7,956 bases of DNA from JBMOKU01 sp049324315 (GCA_049324315.1 JBMOKU010000034.1:1-7956), one strand, 5' to 3'. Shown: positions 1-6,225, counted from the first letter of the stretch. Program-made: numbers and translations. Notes: generated by a model not told the origin, from the letters alone.

Positions 1-4
1 GGAT

Positions 5-60
5 ACCTCCTTTTGTTGTTAATTGGTTGGCGAACCTTTTTTATTCTAGCAAAAGGAGGT
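5..60 (-). promoter_or_regulatory. RBS-sequestering hairpin in front of a gene off the left edge
   Basis: On the minus strand the window ends with AAAAGGAGGTATCC, a near-perfect Shine-Dalgarno sequence with no start codon yet reached, so a gene most likely begins within a few bases beyond position 1. An exact 11-base complement of this site (ACCTCCTTTTG, read from position 60 to 50) lies upstream in the same transcript. The two arms, 5-15 and 50-60, can close a hairpin with a 34-base loop that hides the RBS. The sequence shows the arms directly. A role in translational control is inference. The identity of the gene cannot be seen, but the upstream histidine leader suggests a histidine biosynthesis or uptake gene. 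Confidence 0.6.
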
Positions 61-92
61 TGTTTTTTCTACTCATAGCTAAAGCTTTTTGG

Positions 93-117
93 AACCCCCG
101 GTAGAACCGGGGGTTTT
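93..117 (+). terminator. GC-rich hairpin with short T-run on the plus strand
   Basis: A perfect 9-bp stem (AACCCCCGG / CCGGGGGTT, arms 93-101 and 107-115) with a 5-base loop is followed by TTTTCGTT on the plus strand and by no T-run on the minus strand. It looks like a weak plus-strand terminator, although no plus-strand gene is seen to its left in the window. In the minus-strand leader it would be a very stable mRNA hairpin between the attenuator terminator and the RBS. It could serve either purpose. Confidence 0.4.
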
Positions 118-125
118 CGTTACAC

Positions 126-162
126 AATAAAAAACCATATAGGAACAGTACCTATATGGTTT
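126..162 (-). terminator. Attenuator terminator of the His-rich leader
   Basis: A perfect 12-bp stem (AAACCATATAGG at 162-151 and CCTATATGGTTT at 143-132, minus strand) with a 7-base loop runs straight into TTTTTTATTG on the minus strand. This is a canonical rho-independent terminator. It lies downstream of a short His-rich ORF and upstream of the RBS of the next gene, so transcription must pass it to reach that gene. The arm at 162-156 can alternatively pair with 190-183 (ATGGT/ACCAT plus further A-T pairs around one bulged base), which would break up the terminator. Confidence 0.75.
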
Positions 163-316
163 CGATCGTCATCTATTATCAAAACACCATCCCAGATACA
201 ATCCCTAATTTGCTGGTAAATTAACACAAATAGGGCTTGCATCTCTATTATACATAAGACACAGTCCCTTATGGATGGTGATGATGTTTTTGCGCCATTA
301 AAAAATACTTCTTCAT
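132..316 (-). promoter_or_regulatory. Candidate histidine transcription attenuator
   Basis: Read on the minus strand, the leader contains four segments in the classical order. Segment 1 is the His codons, with CACCATCC at 280-273. Segment 2 is GGATGGTG at 192-185, an exact 8-base complement of segment 1. Segment 3 is the 5' arm of the terminator (162-151), which can pair with part of segment 2. Segment 4 is the 3' arm (143-132). A further hairpin (235-227 with 212-203, nine pairs and one bulge) lies between segments 1 and 2. By analogy with enterobacterial his attenuation, a ribosome stalled at the His codons would mask segment 1, favour pairing of 2 with 3, and let transcription continue. 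The pairings are visible; the mechanism is inferred. The 2:3 pairing is the weakest part. Confidence 0.6.
269..316 (-). CDS. Histidine leader peptide (15 aa)
   Basis: This short ORF starts with ATG at 316-314 and encodes MKKYFLMAQKHHHHP followed by TAA. It is preceded by a good RBS, AAGGAGTG at 331-324, and by an extended -10 promoter about 25 bases upstream of the start, so it would be the first thing translated from the transcript. Four consecutive His codons (CAT CAT CAC CAT) followed by Pro and a stop are strikingly like the E. coli his operon leader peptide, which also ends in Lys, a His run and Pro. The peptide itself probably has no function beyond sensing charged tRNA-His by ribosome stalling. 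The ORF, RBS and codons are directly visible; the regulatory role is inferred from known leader peptides. Confidence 0.72.
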   Translation of the reverse strand: MKKYFLMAQKHHHHP

Positions 317-339
317 ATTACTTCACTCCTTGTTTTTTT

Positions 340-348
340 ATTATAGCA
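340..348 (-). promoter_or_regulatory. Extended -10 promoter of the His leader
   Basis: The minus strand reads TGCTATAAT, a perfect -10 hexamer (345-340) with the TGn extension typical of promoters that tolerate a poor -35. No good -35 is found 17 bases upstream. The predicted start of transcription, near 333, is directly before the leader-peptide RBS. Confidence 0.6.
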
Positions 349-382
349 CAAAATTAACTCAATAAATACCTTTTTATAGAAA

Positions 383-411
383 GCATGATATCGAATTTTC
401 TCTCATATGAT
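383..411 (+). promoter_or_regulatory. Possible mother-cell (sigma-E-like) promoter of the tgl operon
   Basis: GCATGAT at 383-389 and CATATGAT at 404-411 are separated by 14 bases. They partly match the sigma-E consensus (about ATATT at -35 and CATACANT at -10). This would fit a spore-coat operon expressed in the mother cell, but both boxes have mismatches, and AT-rich DNA gives such matches by chance. The RBS GGGGTGA follows at 433-439. Confidence 0.3.
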
Positions 412-446
412 GTATAGATCTTCAAAAATTACGGGGTGAATAAAAT

Positions 447-1664
447 ATGATGTGCGATCAACGTTATCCATGTATACCTTTTCAGCAAAGATATGGATAC
501 ATATACCCATATATGTCACATATGCTGTCTATACATCCAATGGATATGTATGCCATAAAACAGTATAAGGATTACCTCCTATACCAAAGAAAAAGAAGTG
601 AATCACCAACGCCATATCACTCACAGCATCGTGATATTCTACGAAACACAAAACCTTTTACTAGCTCAAGTATTTATGCGGATTCCTTAAGCTTTTTGGA
701 TGCCATGAGACACAGCAGAGATATTGATCATGTAAAAATCTATTATCGTGAATTGCTTCAAAACAATCCAAAAGAAGCTATTCGCTTGATAAACGATGAA
801 AAGCTGCAATTTTCTTCTCTATTTCTCTTAGAACCCCTTATTATGGAATTCTCTATAGCAGATCAGTTAAGCCTAAAAAATAAGATGGCCATCGATTTCA
901 TGCACGAAGCCAATTCTCCCAATAAATCAGTTCTCTCTAATGGCTGCTCATTATGTGATTATATTCAAACTGCCTCTTCTACTTTGAAATGGATCTTTGA
1001 AACAGGAATTAACGATGATGGCCTAAATAACCAGTATGATAAAATACTGGATATGACTGCAATTCTATTGTCAAAAGTTTATAAAGACAAAACAGCACTA
1101 GCGCCCATCATTGATACAATTTTCCAGCGACACAAAAAGGGACATTACATCCATGATTTGGTTTGGGCTTTTTTGGAATGTCGTGACCCCTTTAGTTTTA
1201 TTGTGATTGGATCTCATTTGCTTTCGGATGATCAAAAGGATATTAAGTTGGCATGTAGACTGCTTCATTTTGTTCCTGGTATAGATTTCAACAGCACCAC
1301 GGATAGACATCATCAGTATTTACAATTGCTAAATTGGATTGAAGAAAACGGCCTATTCCTCCAATATACTGGTGATAGCTTTCAACAATCCCCTCATCCC
1401 ATACCTTACATTGTGATTCATTCAGCCAAATATCTATGCAAAATCGTTTGCGTAGATACCGGGGCAACACTTGCTCCGTGCAGCGAAGAGGACTCTATTT
1501 TAATAAATGAATTTGAAAAACTAGATAATGATATGCAGCAGCGGCTGTCATCTTTCTCCTATTTGATGCACCAAAAAGATATTCATTGGTGGAACAATTG
1601 GATTCAATATCCCCTCCATGAACAAATAAAGATTGCACAGATGAGAATGGAGGGAGGAATATGA
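447..1664 (+). CDS. Unrecognised 405-aa protein in operon with spore-coat transglutaminase
   Basis: I do not recognise a family. The start is ATG at 447, seven bases after the RBS GGGGTGA. The first 50 residues are rich in Tyr (nine), Met, Pro and His, a composition reminiscent of spore-coat proteins. From about residue 70 onwards it looks like an ordinary soluble, mostly helical protein, with no signal peptide, no membrane segment and no obvious catalytic motif. Near the C-terminus there is a Trp-rich stretch (HWWNNW). Its stop codon overlaps the start of tgl (ATGA, 1661-1664), so the two are translationally coupled. The tight coupling suggests that it works with the transglutaminase, for instance as a coat structural protein, a cross-linking substrate (it has plenty of Gln and Lys) or an assembly factor. 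That role is inferred from context only. Confidence 0.75.
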   Translation: MMCDQRYPCIPFQQRYGYIYPYMSHMLSIHPMDMYAIKQYKDYLLYQRKRSESPTPYHSQHRDILRNTKPFTSSSIYADSLSFLDAMRHSRDIDHVKIYYRELLQNNPKEAIRLINDEKLQFSSLFLLEPLIMEFSIADQLSLKNKMAIDFMHEANSPNKSVLSNGCSLCDYIQTASSTLKWIFETGINDDGLNNQYDKILDMTAILLSKVYKDKTALAPIIDTIFQRHKKGHYIHDLVWAFLECRDPFSFIVIGSHLLSDDQKDIKLACRLLHFVPGIDFNSTTDRHHQYLQLLNWIEENGLFLQYTGDSFQQSPHPIPYIVIHSAKYLCKIVCVDTGATLAPCSEEDSILINEFEKLDNDMQQRLSSFSYLMHQKDIHWWNNWIQYPLHEQIKIAQMRMEGGI

Positions 1665-2497
1665 TAAAAATTGCAGGCAATACCATTTCCCCTGGCAATA
1701 TAGCTCAGTATCCAGTTGGTAGTTTAGAAAGAAAAACAATTGAGATTATGCATACAAGCAGCACCCTATACAGGTTTGATTCACTCAAACAGTTAACCTT
1801 TGAGTTAAATCTTCGTACCCACATAGTCACTGCTGCGAAACAATTGGATAAAAGCAATTTCTCCTTTGAAATTTTCCGCGAATCTTATTGCAACCCCGAT
1901 TATTGGGAGCGTACAGAGGAGGGAGGCTTTTTATTAAAAGAAGGTATTCATCCTACAGCAGGCATTCGAGATATCTATCAAAATAGTTCTAAATACGGTA
2001 CAGAGTGTGCAACTGCTATGGTCATCGTATTTTATAAAGGACTTGCAGATATACTTCCCGAAAAACTTTTCAACCTCATGTTCTCATCTATTTATTTAAT
2101 GAATTGGGAATATCTTGACGGTGATCTAGGAATTGCAACATATAGAAATGTAACAGACGATATTCCCGGCGATTGCAGATATTTTAAGAATCCTGATGTG
2201 AATCCGCTGACGCCTGAATGGCAAGGCGAAAATGTCATCGTCCTTGGAGATGGAACCTATTATGGCCATGGTATAGGGATCAGAACTGCTGATAAGATGA
2301 TCGAAAGCTTAAATGAACAAAGAAGAGCCGGAGCTACTAAATCCGCCTACTTACTGGACTCTGCAACTCGCCTGGATTTCATGTATTTGGCTGATCGATA
2401 TTATTCTTTCTCGAATCGTCTACAAATAGAACATCAAAGAACACGCCCACAGTATAACAGAAGCTTTACGATGATCCCATATAGATTACCCATCTGA
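1661..2497 (+). CDS. tgl: Protein-glutamine gamma-glutamyltransferase (spore coat transglutaminase)
   Basis: This is a homologue of Bacillus subtilis Tgl, which forms epsilon-(gamma-glutamyl)lysine cross-links between coat proteins late in sporulation. Family motifs are clear along the protein: ECATA at residues 115-119 with catalytic Cys116 (same number as in B. subtilis), GDCRYFKNP at 170-178, WQGENVIVLG at 187-196 with Glu190, and YGHGIGI at 201-207 with His203. These correspond to the Cys-Glu-His set of the B. subtilis enzyme. The length of 278 residues exceeds the roughly 245 of the Bacillus protein, and the excess is a C-terminal tail after about residue 246. Translation starts at ATG 1661 inside the stop of the preceding gene, with the RBS GGAGGGAGG within that gene's end. 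A strong terminator follows directly. The catalytic residues are intact, so the enzyme should be active. Confidence 0.95.
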   Translation: MIKIAGNTISPGNIAQYPVGSLERKTIEIMHTSSTLYRFDSLKQLTFELNLRTHIVTAAKQLDKSNFSFEIFRESYCNPDYWERTEEGGFLLKEGIHPTAGIRDIYQNSSKYGTECATAMVIVFYKGLADILPEKLFNLMFSSIYLMNWEYLDGDLGIATYRNVTDDIPGDCRYFKNPDVNPLTPEWQGENVIVLGDGTYYGHGIGIRTADKMIESLNEQRRAGATKSAYLLDSATRLDFMYLADRYYSFSNRLQIEHQRTRPQYNRSFTMIPYRLPI

Positions 2498-2509
2498 ATA
2501 TTCTAAGAT

Positions 2510-2546
2510 AAAAAGTTGCCAGCAGCGATGTTACTGGCAACTTTTT
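2510..2546. terminator. Bidirectional rho-independent terminator
   Basis: A perfect 13-bp stem (AAAAAGTTGCCAG at 2510-2522 and its complement at 2534-2546) with an 11-base loop gives a T-run on both strands. It lies between the converging tgl operon (stop at 2497) and the ATPase gene (stop at 2550), and so serves both. Confidence 0.9.
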
Positions 2547-2549
2547 GTT

Positions 2550-3365
2550 CTATTTCTCCGGTTCTTCTGCATATCCCATGATTCGATTCATGATTTCTTC
2601 TTTAAATGAATCAACTGCCCTAAAGTTCATATTCGGGATGTAAAATGTTTCTAAAATATCATGTTCTTTTTTAGCAATACTTACATTGGCTAAACCTTTC
2701 GCTAATAATTCATCAATAAGCTGTTGATCCTCCTTCAACTTCTCTTCATGCTTTTTCAATATATCTACTTTCATAAAACTATCAAAATCAATAATCTTGA
2801 CATTATTCTTAGCGAATTTTTTACTGGTCGTTATGGCAATATCCAACTCTGGAATAAGTATCGTCTCAATATTCCTCTCATCCATTGGTTCGTGATAGAT
2901 TTCAATATACAGTCCTTTCTTCAAACCCTCTTCCACAATGTATTCCATTAGCCTAGACATTCCTTTGATGTAGTTCCCCTTAATATAAACAACTTTATCG
3001 AAACCATGTAATACGGTCTCATAGTAATCTACCCGTCCATCCGGTGAAAAAGCACTTCCAAACAAGTGTCTTGTCTTTCCTTCCTTCAGCGTATAGGGAA
3101 TTCCACCTAGTATTTCATTCTTTAGTTTTGCAACATGAAAATTAAATAGCCCTTTATCCAATGCCTCTTCGTAGATAATTTCCATGTCATCTCTTAACGA
3201 TTTTGCTGCCGCAATAAACTTGTATGCCCTTTTGAACAACTGGCCGATCGCACTTGTCTTTTCTACTATTTTGTCCCTGTTTTCACGCATCCCGTTCTCA
3301 TCCCAAAACACGCCAAAGTTTAAGATTTCATCAATACCACCAGGATGTTTGGGATCGACAACATG
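2550..3365 (-). CDS. 3' part of interrupted P-loop ATPase gene (codons 95-365)
   Basis: This is the C-terminal three-quarters of the protein whose start lies at 6534. The reading frame begins at the integration junction: His-Val-Val-Asp-Pro-Lys-His-Pro continues exactly where the upstream fragment stops (Gly-Thr-Ala-Pro). A TAG lies five codons further into the element. The first usable start inside is a GTG at 3311 with no RBS, so this piece is probably silent unless the element is removed. Residues 193-277 of the restored protein resemble the N-terminal ATPase region (YY...G...IKG...G.S..M, then KG...E..H, then IPEL.IA), which indicates an internal duplication. The second P-loop is degenerate (KGNYIKGMS instead of GGPGVGKS). 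The last part is helical and charged. I recall the family as PRK06851-like ATPases of unknown function. The reading frame shows no decay. Confidence 0.8.
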   Translation of the reverse strand, partial: HVVDPKHPGGIDEILNFGVFWDENGMRENRDKIVEKTSAIGQLFKRAYKFIAAAKSLRDDMEIIYEEALDKGLFNFHVAKLKNEILGGIPYTLKEGKTRHLFGSAFSPDGRVDYYETVLHGFDKVVYIKGNYIKGMSRLMEYIVEEGLKKGLYIEIYHEPMDERNIETILIPELDIAITTSKKFAKNNVKIIDFDSFMKVDILKKHEEKLKEDQQLIDELLAKGLANVSIAKKEHDILETFYIPNMNFRAVDSFKEEIMNRIMGYAEEPEK

Positions 3366-3389
3366 GGTAGCGGTCTTCTAAATACAAAA
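3341..3389. other. Hybrid attachment site at the left (3' gene side) end of the element
   Basis: The core is the dinucleotide at 3364-3365 (TG on plus, CA on minus). To its left lies ATPase coding sequence (an attB half-site). To its right lies the element arm GGTAGCGGTCTT (3366-3377), which is the inverted copy of the arm at the other end. Similarity between the two element arms extends over about 24 bases (3366-3389 against 6227-6250), with 21 matches. The position is fixed by two independent criteria: the dinucleotide is the only sequence common to both junctions, and using it restores the ATPase frame. Confidence 0.82.
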
Positions 3390-3429
3390 TCTACATTATT
3401 ACAAAATCATTGTGATAATAATCAATATC

Positions 3430-4083
3430 CTATGGATTTATTGTGTATTTCTCTAGAGTCGACGTAACTGTGGTATCGCCTGATATAAATTCTCTTTTAA
3501 CCATTCCTATCTCATCCTTAAAGTATTCAAACATGGTTGAATCTTGCCCCTGAATTTTAATCTTGATACAGTTTTCGAATCTTCCAGCAGGAGTATCCAC
3601 TGCAGCATCCACCTCGACAATTTCCCTTACTCCGTTTGGCTCCTCCCATTTTATACCCACTTCAAGGGGCGTTTTCAAAATGACCAGATTGTCGTTAGGC
3701 TCTTCATTAAGGAAATTGGTTTCTTCGTATTCTTCTCCTCGAAAGAATATCCGAGTGATTTCTTTCTCTGTGGTTTTGAAAACGGCTGCACTTACAGTAC
3801 CTCCGGTATCTTCTTTGATCTGAGCTTTGTCTCCCTCGACAAACAGCACTTCTCGGGTAAATGATGCATATTCATTCCCTTCACCCTTGTATTGCCAAGT
3901 ACTTCCTTTCGTGAGGGGGAAATATTTATTGAGATTCTGGGTGACCGCAGGGAATTCTTCTACTTGTGGTTTTGGTTGTTCTTCCTGAGGCTCTGGTATT
4001 GGATTATCTATTTTCGCACAGCTCGTTGAAAAAAGCACAAAAAAAATAAGGCTTGTTAACAAGAATGTTAAGAATCGTTTCAA
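3430..4083 (-). CDS. Putative secreted lipoprotein, 217 aa, cargo of the element
   Basis: The N-terminus has Lys-Arg, then a hydrophobic stretch (FLTFLLTSLIFFVLF) and STSC, which suggests a lipoprotein signal peptide. The -3 residue of the lipobox is Ser rather than the usual Leu, so lipidation is probable and not certain. After the Cys comes a Pro/Glu/Gln-rich linker, then a beta-rich domain of about 170 residues beginning FPLTKGSTWQYKGEGNEY. Similar domains occur in uncharacterised Firmicute lipoproteins, and no function is known to me. I chose TTG 4083 as start because GGAGGT (4095-4090) lies six bases upstream. The ATG at 4089 directly abuts that RBS, and an ATG at 4134 would lie upstream of the predicted transcription start. 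It has its own promoter. It would be an unusual passenger for a recombinase element and might give the cell some surface trait. Confidence 0.75.
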   Translation of the reverse strand: MKRFLTFLLTSLIFFVLFSTSCAKIDNPIPEPQEEQPKPQVEEFPAVTQNLNKYFPLTKGSTWQYKGEGNEYASFTREVLFVEGDKAQIKEDTGGTVSAAVFKTTEKEITRIFFRGEEYEETNFLNEEPNDNLVILKTPLEVGIKWEEPNGVREIVEVDAAVDTPAGRFENCIKIKIQGQDSTMFEYFKDEIGMVKREFISGDTTVTSTLEKYTINP

Positions 4084-4120
4084 ATTCATACCTCCAATCA
4101 TTGGACACCTTTTTATAGGT

Positions 4121-4150
4121 ATTATACCTTTCATAGAATAAAATATTCAA
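4121..4150 (-). promoter_or_regulatory. Promoter of the lipoprotein gene
   Basis: On the minus strand TTGAAT (4150-4145) and a perfect TATAAT (4126-4121) are separated by 18 bases, a housekeeping-type promoter. The -10 is embedded in an 11-base palindrome, GGTATAATACC, which could be a repressor operator. Transcription would begin near 4114, about 30 bases before the TTG start of the gene. The gene can therefore be transcribed independently of the recombinase. Confidence 0.6.
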
Positions 4151-4246
4151 CATTAAGCCATTAATCAAACTCATTCTCTATAACGCAGTAAATTTATTAA
4201 AGATATAAAATAAGTTCTCTTATCTGTATCACTAAATTGTCCTTTT

Positions 4247-5809
4247 CTAGAACTTCCAGTGTATTGTCAGTTTCTGAATTTTATTGTTGTCCTTTTCTCC
4301 AATCTCTATATAATCAATCAGCTCATTTACCATTGAATGCGTTAATTCCTTGAAACCCTTATACTTTTGGATAATTCCTATCCACCTTTCTGTATTTCCT
4401 ATTCTATCGCTTATATCCTCAATATCCTCCTCTAAATTCCGCTTACGCCTTATCAATACTTCCTTATCATAGATAAATTTGCTGTTCAGATCCTGGAACT
4501 GAGTATTATCGATTAAGTTATTTACCTTGTCGATATATAAGCTCTTAACAATATTGTCCTTCTCTTTTAACTGTTTTTCAATCTCAGCTAGCTGCTTTCT
4601 AAGCGTCTTGATACTCTGACCTACTAAGTCCTCCTGATTTAGGCGATGGATTAAAGTATCAGTACATACCCTCTGTAAATGTCCCCTTATCTTTTCTACG
4701 ACAATCTCCTGTAATATATCTAAGCGAATACTATGACTAGTACATAGCTGCTTCTTCGGGCCCCGAGCATAGAGCTTACACCGAAGATAGGCGTATCCAT
4801 TGCCACTTCTAACCTTATTCATGCTGTTTTTACAATCCATACACCTTACTTTTCCAGCAAAAATATGCGTCCTACCCTTGCCGGTGCTTCGAACATTGCA
4901 ATTCAGTCGCTTCTGTACAGCGTAGAATGTCTCATAATCAATAATTGGTTCATGCATGTCTTTTACAATTATCCATTTGTCCTTTGATTTATTTTGGATG
5001 ACATCTGACTTATAGTTCACCTTTTCTCTTTTTCCTTGAACTACATATCCTCTGTAAGTCTCATCACGCAGCATCCTCCTGATGGTCGTCTTATTCCACA
5101 AACCATGATCGTCTGTCTGTGAAGAGTTCTTGTACTTAAAACCCTTACTCTGTTTATATTTAGTTGGATTAGATATTTCCTTCTCGTTTAACATATAGGC
5201 TATATGTTGCGTGCCATGACCTTCTAGATACCAATTAAATATCATTTTTACAACCCTTGCTGCCTCTTGATCAATAACTATCTTATTATTATCATATTCA
5301 TTTTTCACATATCCATATGGGGCAAAAGAACCAATAAACTTACCCTCTTCCCTTTTTATCTTAAATGTGGCTCTTATCGCTTCACTTATATCCTCACAAT
5401 ACCACTCATTAACCAAGCTATTTATTTGTCTAGCTTTTTTATTCCCTTTATCTCGTGTATCTACATTATCCGTAACGCTTATAAAGCGTATTCTCCATTC
5501 AGGAAATTTACGATGCAGGTATTTCTCGACTACTTCAACATCTCTAGAAAACCTGGATTGGTGTTTGCACAGAACAATGTTAAATTTCCCTAGTTCTGCA
5601 TCATGTAGCATTTGACTAAACTCTGGCCTATTAGCATCCATTCCCGAATAGTCATCATCACTGTATATTTTATAGATATTCCATCCCTTCTCAATGGCAT
5701 ACTTCGTCAAAAGAGTCTTCTGATTTTGAATACTCTCACTCTCATCAATTTCACTGTTCTTATCTTTATCCTCATCACTAAGTCTACAATAGATTGCAAC
5801 TTTGTCCAT
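4247..5809 (-). CDS. Large serine recombinase (site-specific integrase), 520 aa
   Basis: This is a member of the large serine recombinase family, which integrates and excises phages and mobile elements by a concerted double-strand break using a catalytic serine. The N-terminal resolvase domain (about 1-150) has the active-site motif YCRLS with nucleophile Ser11 and Arg9, and KHQSRFSRD at 82-90 with further active-site arginines. A recombinase domain follows (about 160-290; GSFAPYGY near its start). Then comes a zinc ribbon with Cys323, Cys326, Cys344 and Cys356, a charged coiled coil (about 395-470), and a short C-terminal beta segment. The length is normal for the family and no key residue is missing, so it should be active. 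ATG 5809 is preceded by AAAGGAGA at a nine-base spacing. Its substrate is very probably the attachment pair at the element's ends. Confidence 0.95.
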   Translation of the reverse strand: MDKVAIYCRLSDEDKDKNSEIDESESIQNQKTLLTKYAIEKGWNIYKIYSDDDYSGMDANRPEFSQMLHDAELGKFNIVLCKHQSRFSRDVEVVEKYLHRKFPEWRIRFISVTDNVDTRDKGNKKARQINSLVNEWYCEDISEAIRATFKIKREEGKFIGSFAPYGYVKNEYDNNKIVIDQEAARVVKMIFNWYLEGHGTQHIAYMLNEKEISNPTKYKQSKGFKYKNSSQTDDHGLWNKTTIRRMLRDETYRGYVVQGKREKVNYKSDVIQNKSKDKWIIVKDMHEPIIDYETFYAVQKRLNCNVRSTGKGRTHIFAGKVRCMDCKNSMNKVRSGNGYAYLRCKLYARGPKKQLCTSHSIRLDILQEIVVEKIRGHLQRVCTDTLIHRLNQEDLVGQSIKTLRKQLAEIEKQLKEKDNIVKSLYIDKVNNLIDNTQFQDLNSKFIYDKEVLIRRKRNLEEDIEDISDRIGNTERWIGIIQKYKGFKELTHSMVNELIDYIEIGEKDNNKIQKLTIHWKF

Positions 5810-5872
5810 GAATCAAAGTCTCCTTTACCATTACGGCATTCAAATGAGCGCGTTGAAATCACATATTAAAAG

Positions 5873-5992
5873 CTAATCCTCCAATGCTTCACATTTCTTT
5901 ATAATCCTTAGAAGTAAATCTTCTAGCCTCTTCAACCGTTCGTCTTCTTCCTTTGCCCTAAATACTTCTTCAACGACAATTTTCGTGGACAA
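5873..5992 (-). CDS. Small charged helical protein, 39 aa, upstream of the recombinase
   Basis: A short ORF starts at TTG 5992 after the RBS AGGGGG (6004-5999, six-base spacing) and stops at 5873, 63 bases before the recombinase start. It probably shares a transcript with the recombinase. The product is highly charged, with a Leu-rich amphipathic helix in the second half (ERLKRLEDLLLRIIKK), which suggests dimerisation or protein-protein contact. I recognise no family. Position and size make it the only candidate in the element for a recombination directionality factor, the accessory protein that lets a large serine recombinase excise. This is purely inference from context. A non-coding stretch with a chance ORF remains possible, since the start codon is TTG. 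Confidence 0.5.
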   Translation of the reverse strand: MSTKIVVEEVFRAKEEDERLKRLEDLLLRIIKKCEALED

Positions 5993-6034
5993 ATTAATCC
6001 CCCTAATAATTTTTATGCTAGATCAAATTTGTCC
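5987..6034 (-). repeat. 9-bp inverted repeat flanking the RBS and covering the start of the small ORF
   Basis: GGACAAATT at 5987-5995 and its exact complement at 6026-6034 are 30 bases apart. In the minus-strand transcript they could fold so that the TTG start codon of the small ORF (5992-5990) sits in the stem and its RBS in the loop. As DNA it could instead be an operator. Direct observation of the repeat; function is unknown. Confidence 0.45.
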
Positions 6035-6061
6035 TAGTCCATATAGTTAGCACGCAAGCAC

Positions 6062-6116
6062 AAAAGCCCCCTATGTCATGGAGTATTAGAACTTCCATTG
6101 CATAGGAGGCTTTTTT
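6062..6116 (+). terminator. Long hairpin with T-run near the right end of the element
   Basis: The arms AAAAGCC-C-CCTATG (6062-6075) and CATAGG-A-GGCTTTT (6101-6114) pair with one mismatch. An inner stem, ATGGA (6078-6082) with TCCAT (6094-6098), extends it. The plus strand then has TTTTTTC, and the minus strand has only TTTTGTG. It looks like a terminator best suited to the plus direction, though nothing is coded upstream on that strand within the element. In the minus direction it may limit read-through from the broken ATPase gene into the recombinase operon. Confidence 0.6.
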
Positions 6117-6225
6117 CATCATTAAGACTTTCCAAAGTCCTTCTATAGTTTGTCTCATATAACACTATTGTTCTAAGATAACCAAAAGAGTGCTTCAATA
6201 GTAGTCTATATGATTCTTTATTGTA

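Noticed and set aside
1..20. End of a 16S rRNA gene (GGATACCTCCTTTT resembles the 16S 3' end)
   Set aside because: One base of the conserved GGATCACCTCCTTT is missing and no rRNA sequence precedes it in the window. It is better read as an RBS on the minus strand.
126..345. T-box riboswitch controlling the off-window gene
   Set aside because: I find no T-box sequence (TGGNACCGCG-like) or specifier stem; the leader peptide explains the structure better.
3390..3429. Hairpin ATTATTA/TAATAAT after the lipoprotein stop as a terminator
   Set aside because: It is a short A-T only stem with a long loop and no T-run, too weak to call.
4084..4134. Longer lipoprotein start at ATG 4134 or ATG 4089
   Set aside because: ATG 4134 lies upstream of the predicted -10 and gives a poor signal peptide. 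ATG 4089 directly abuts GGAGGT with no spacing. TTG 4083 has ideal RBS spacing.
3184..5869. Plus-strand and other shadow ORFs opposite the ATPase, lipoprotein and recombinase genes
   Set aside because: They lie wholly antisense to clearly coding genes, lack ribosome binding sites and have no recognisable protein features.
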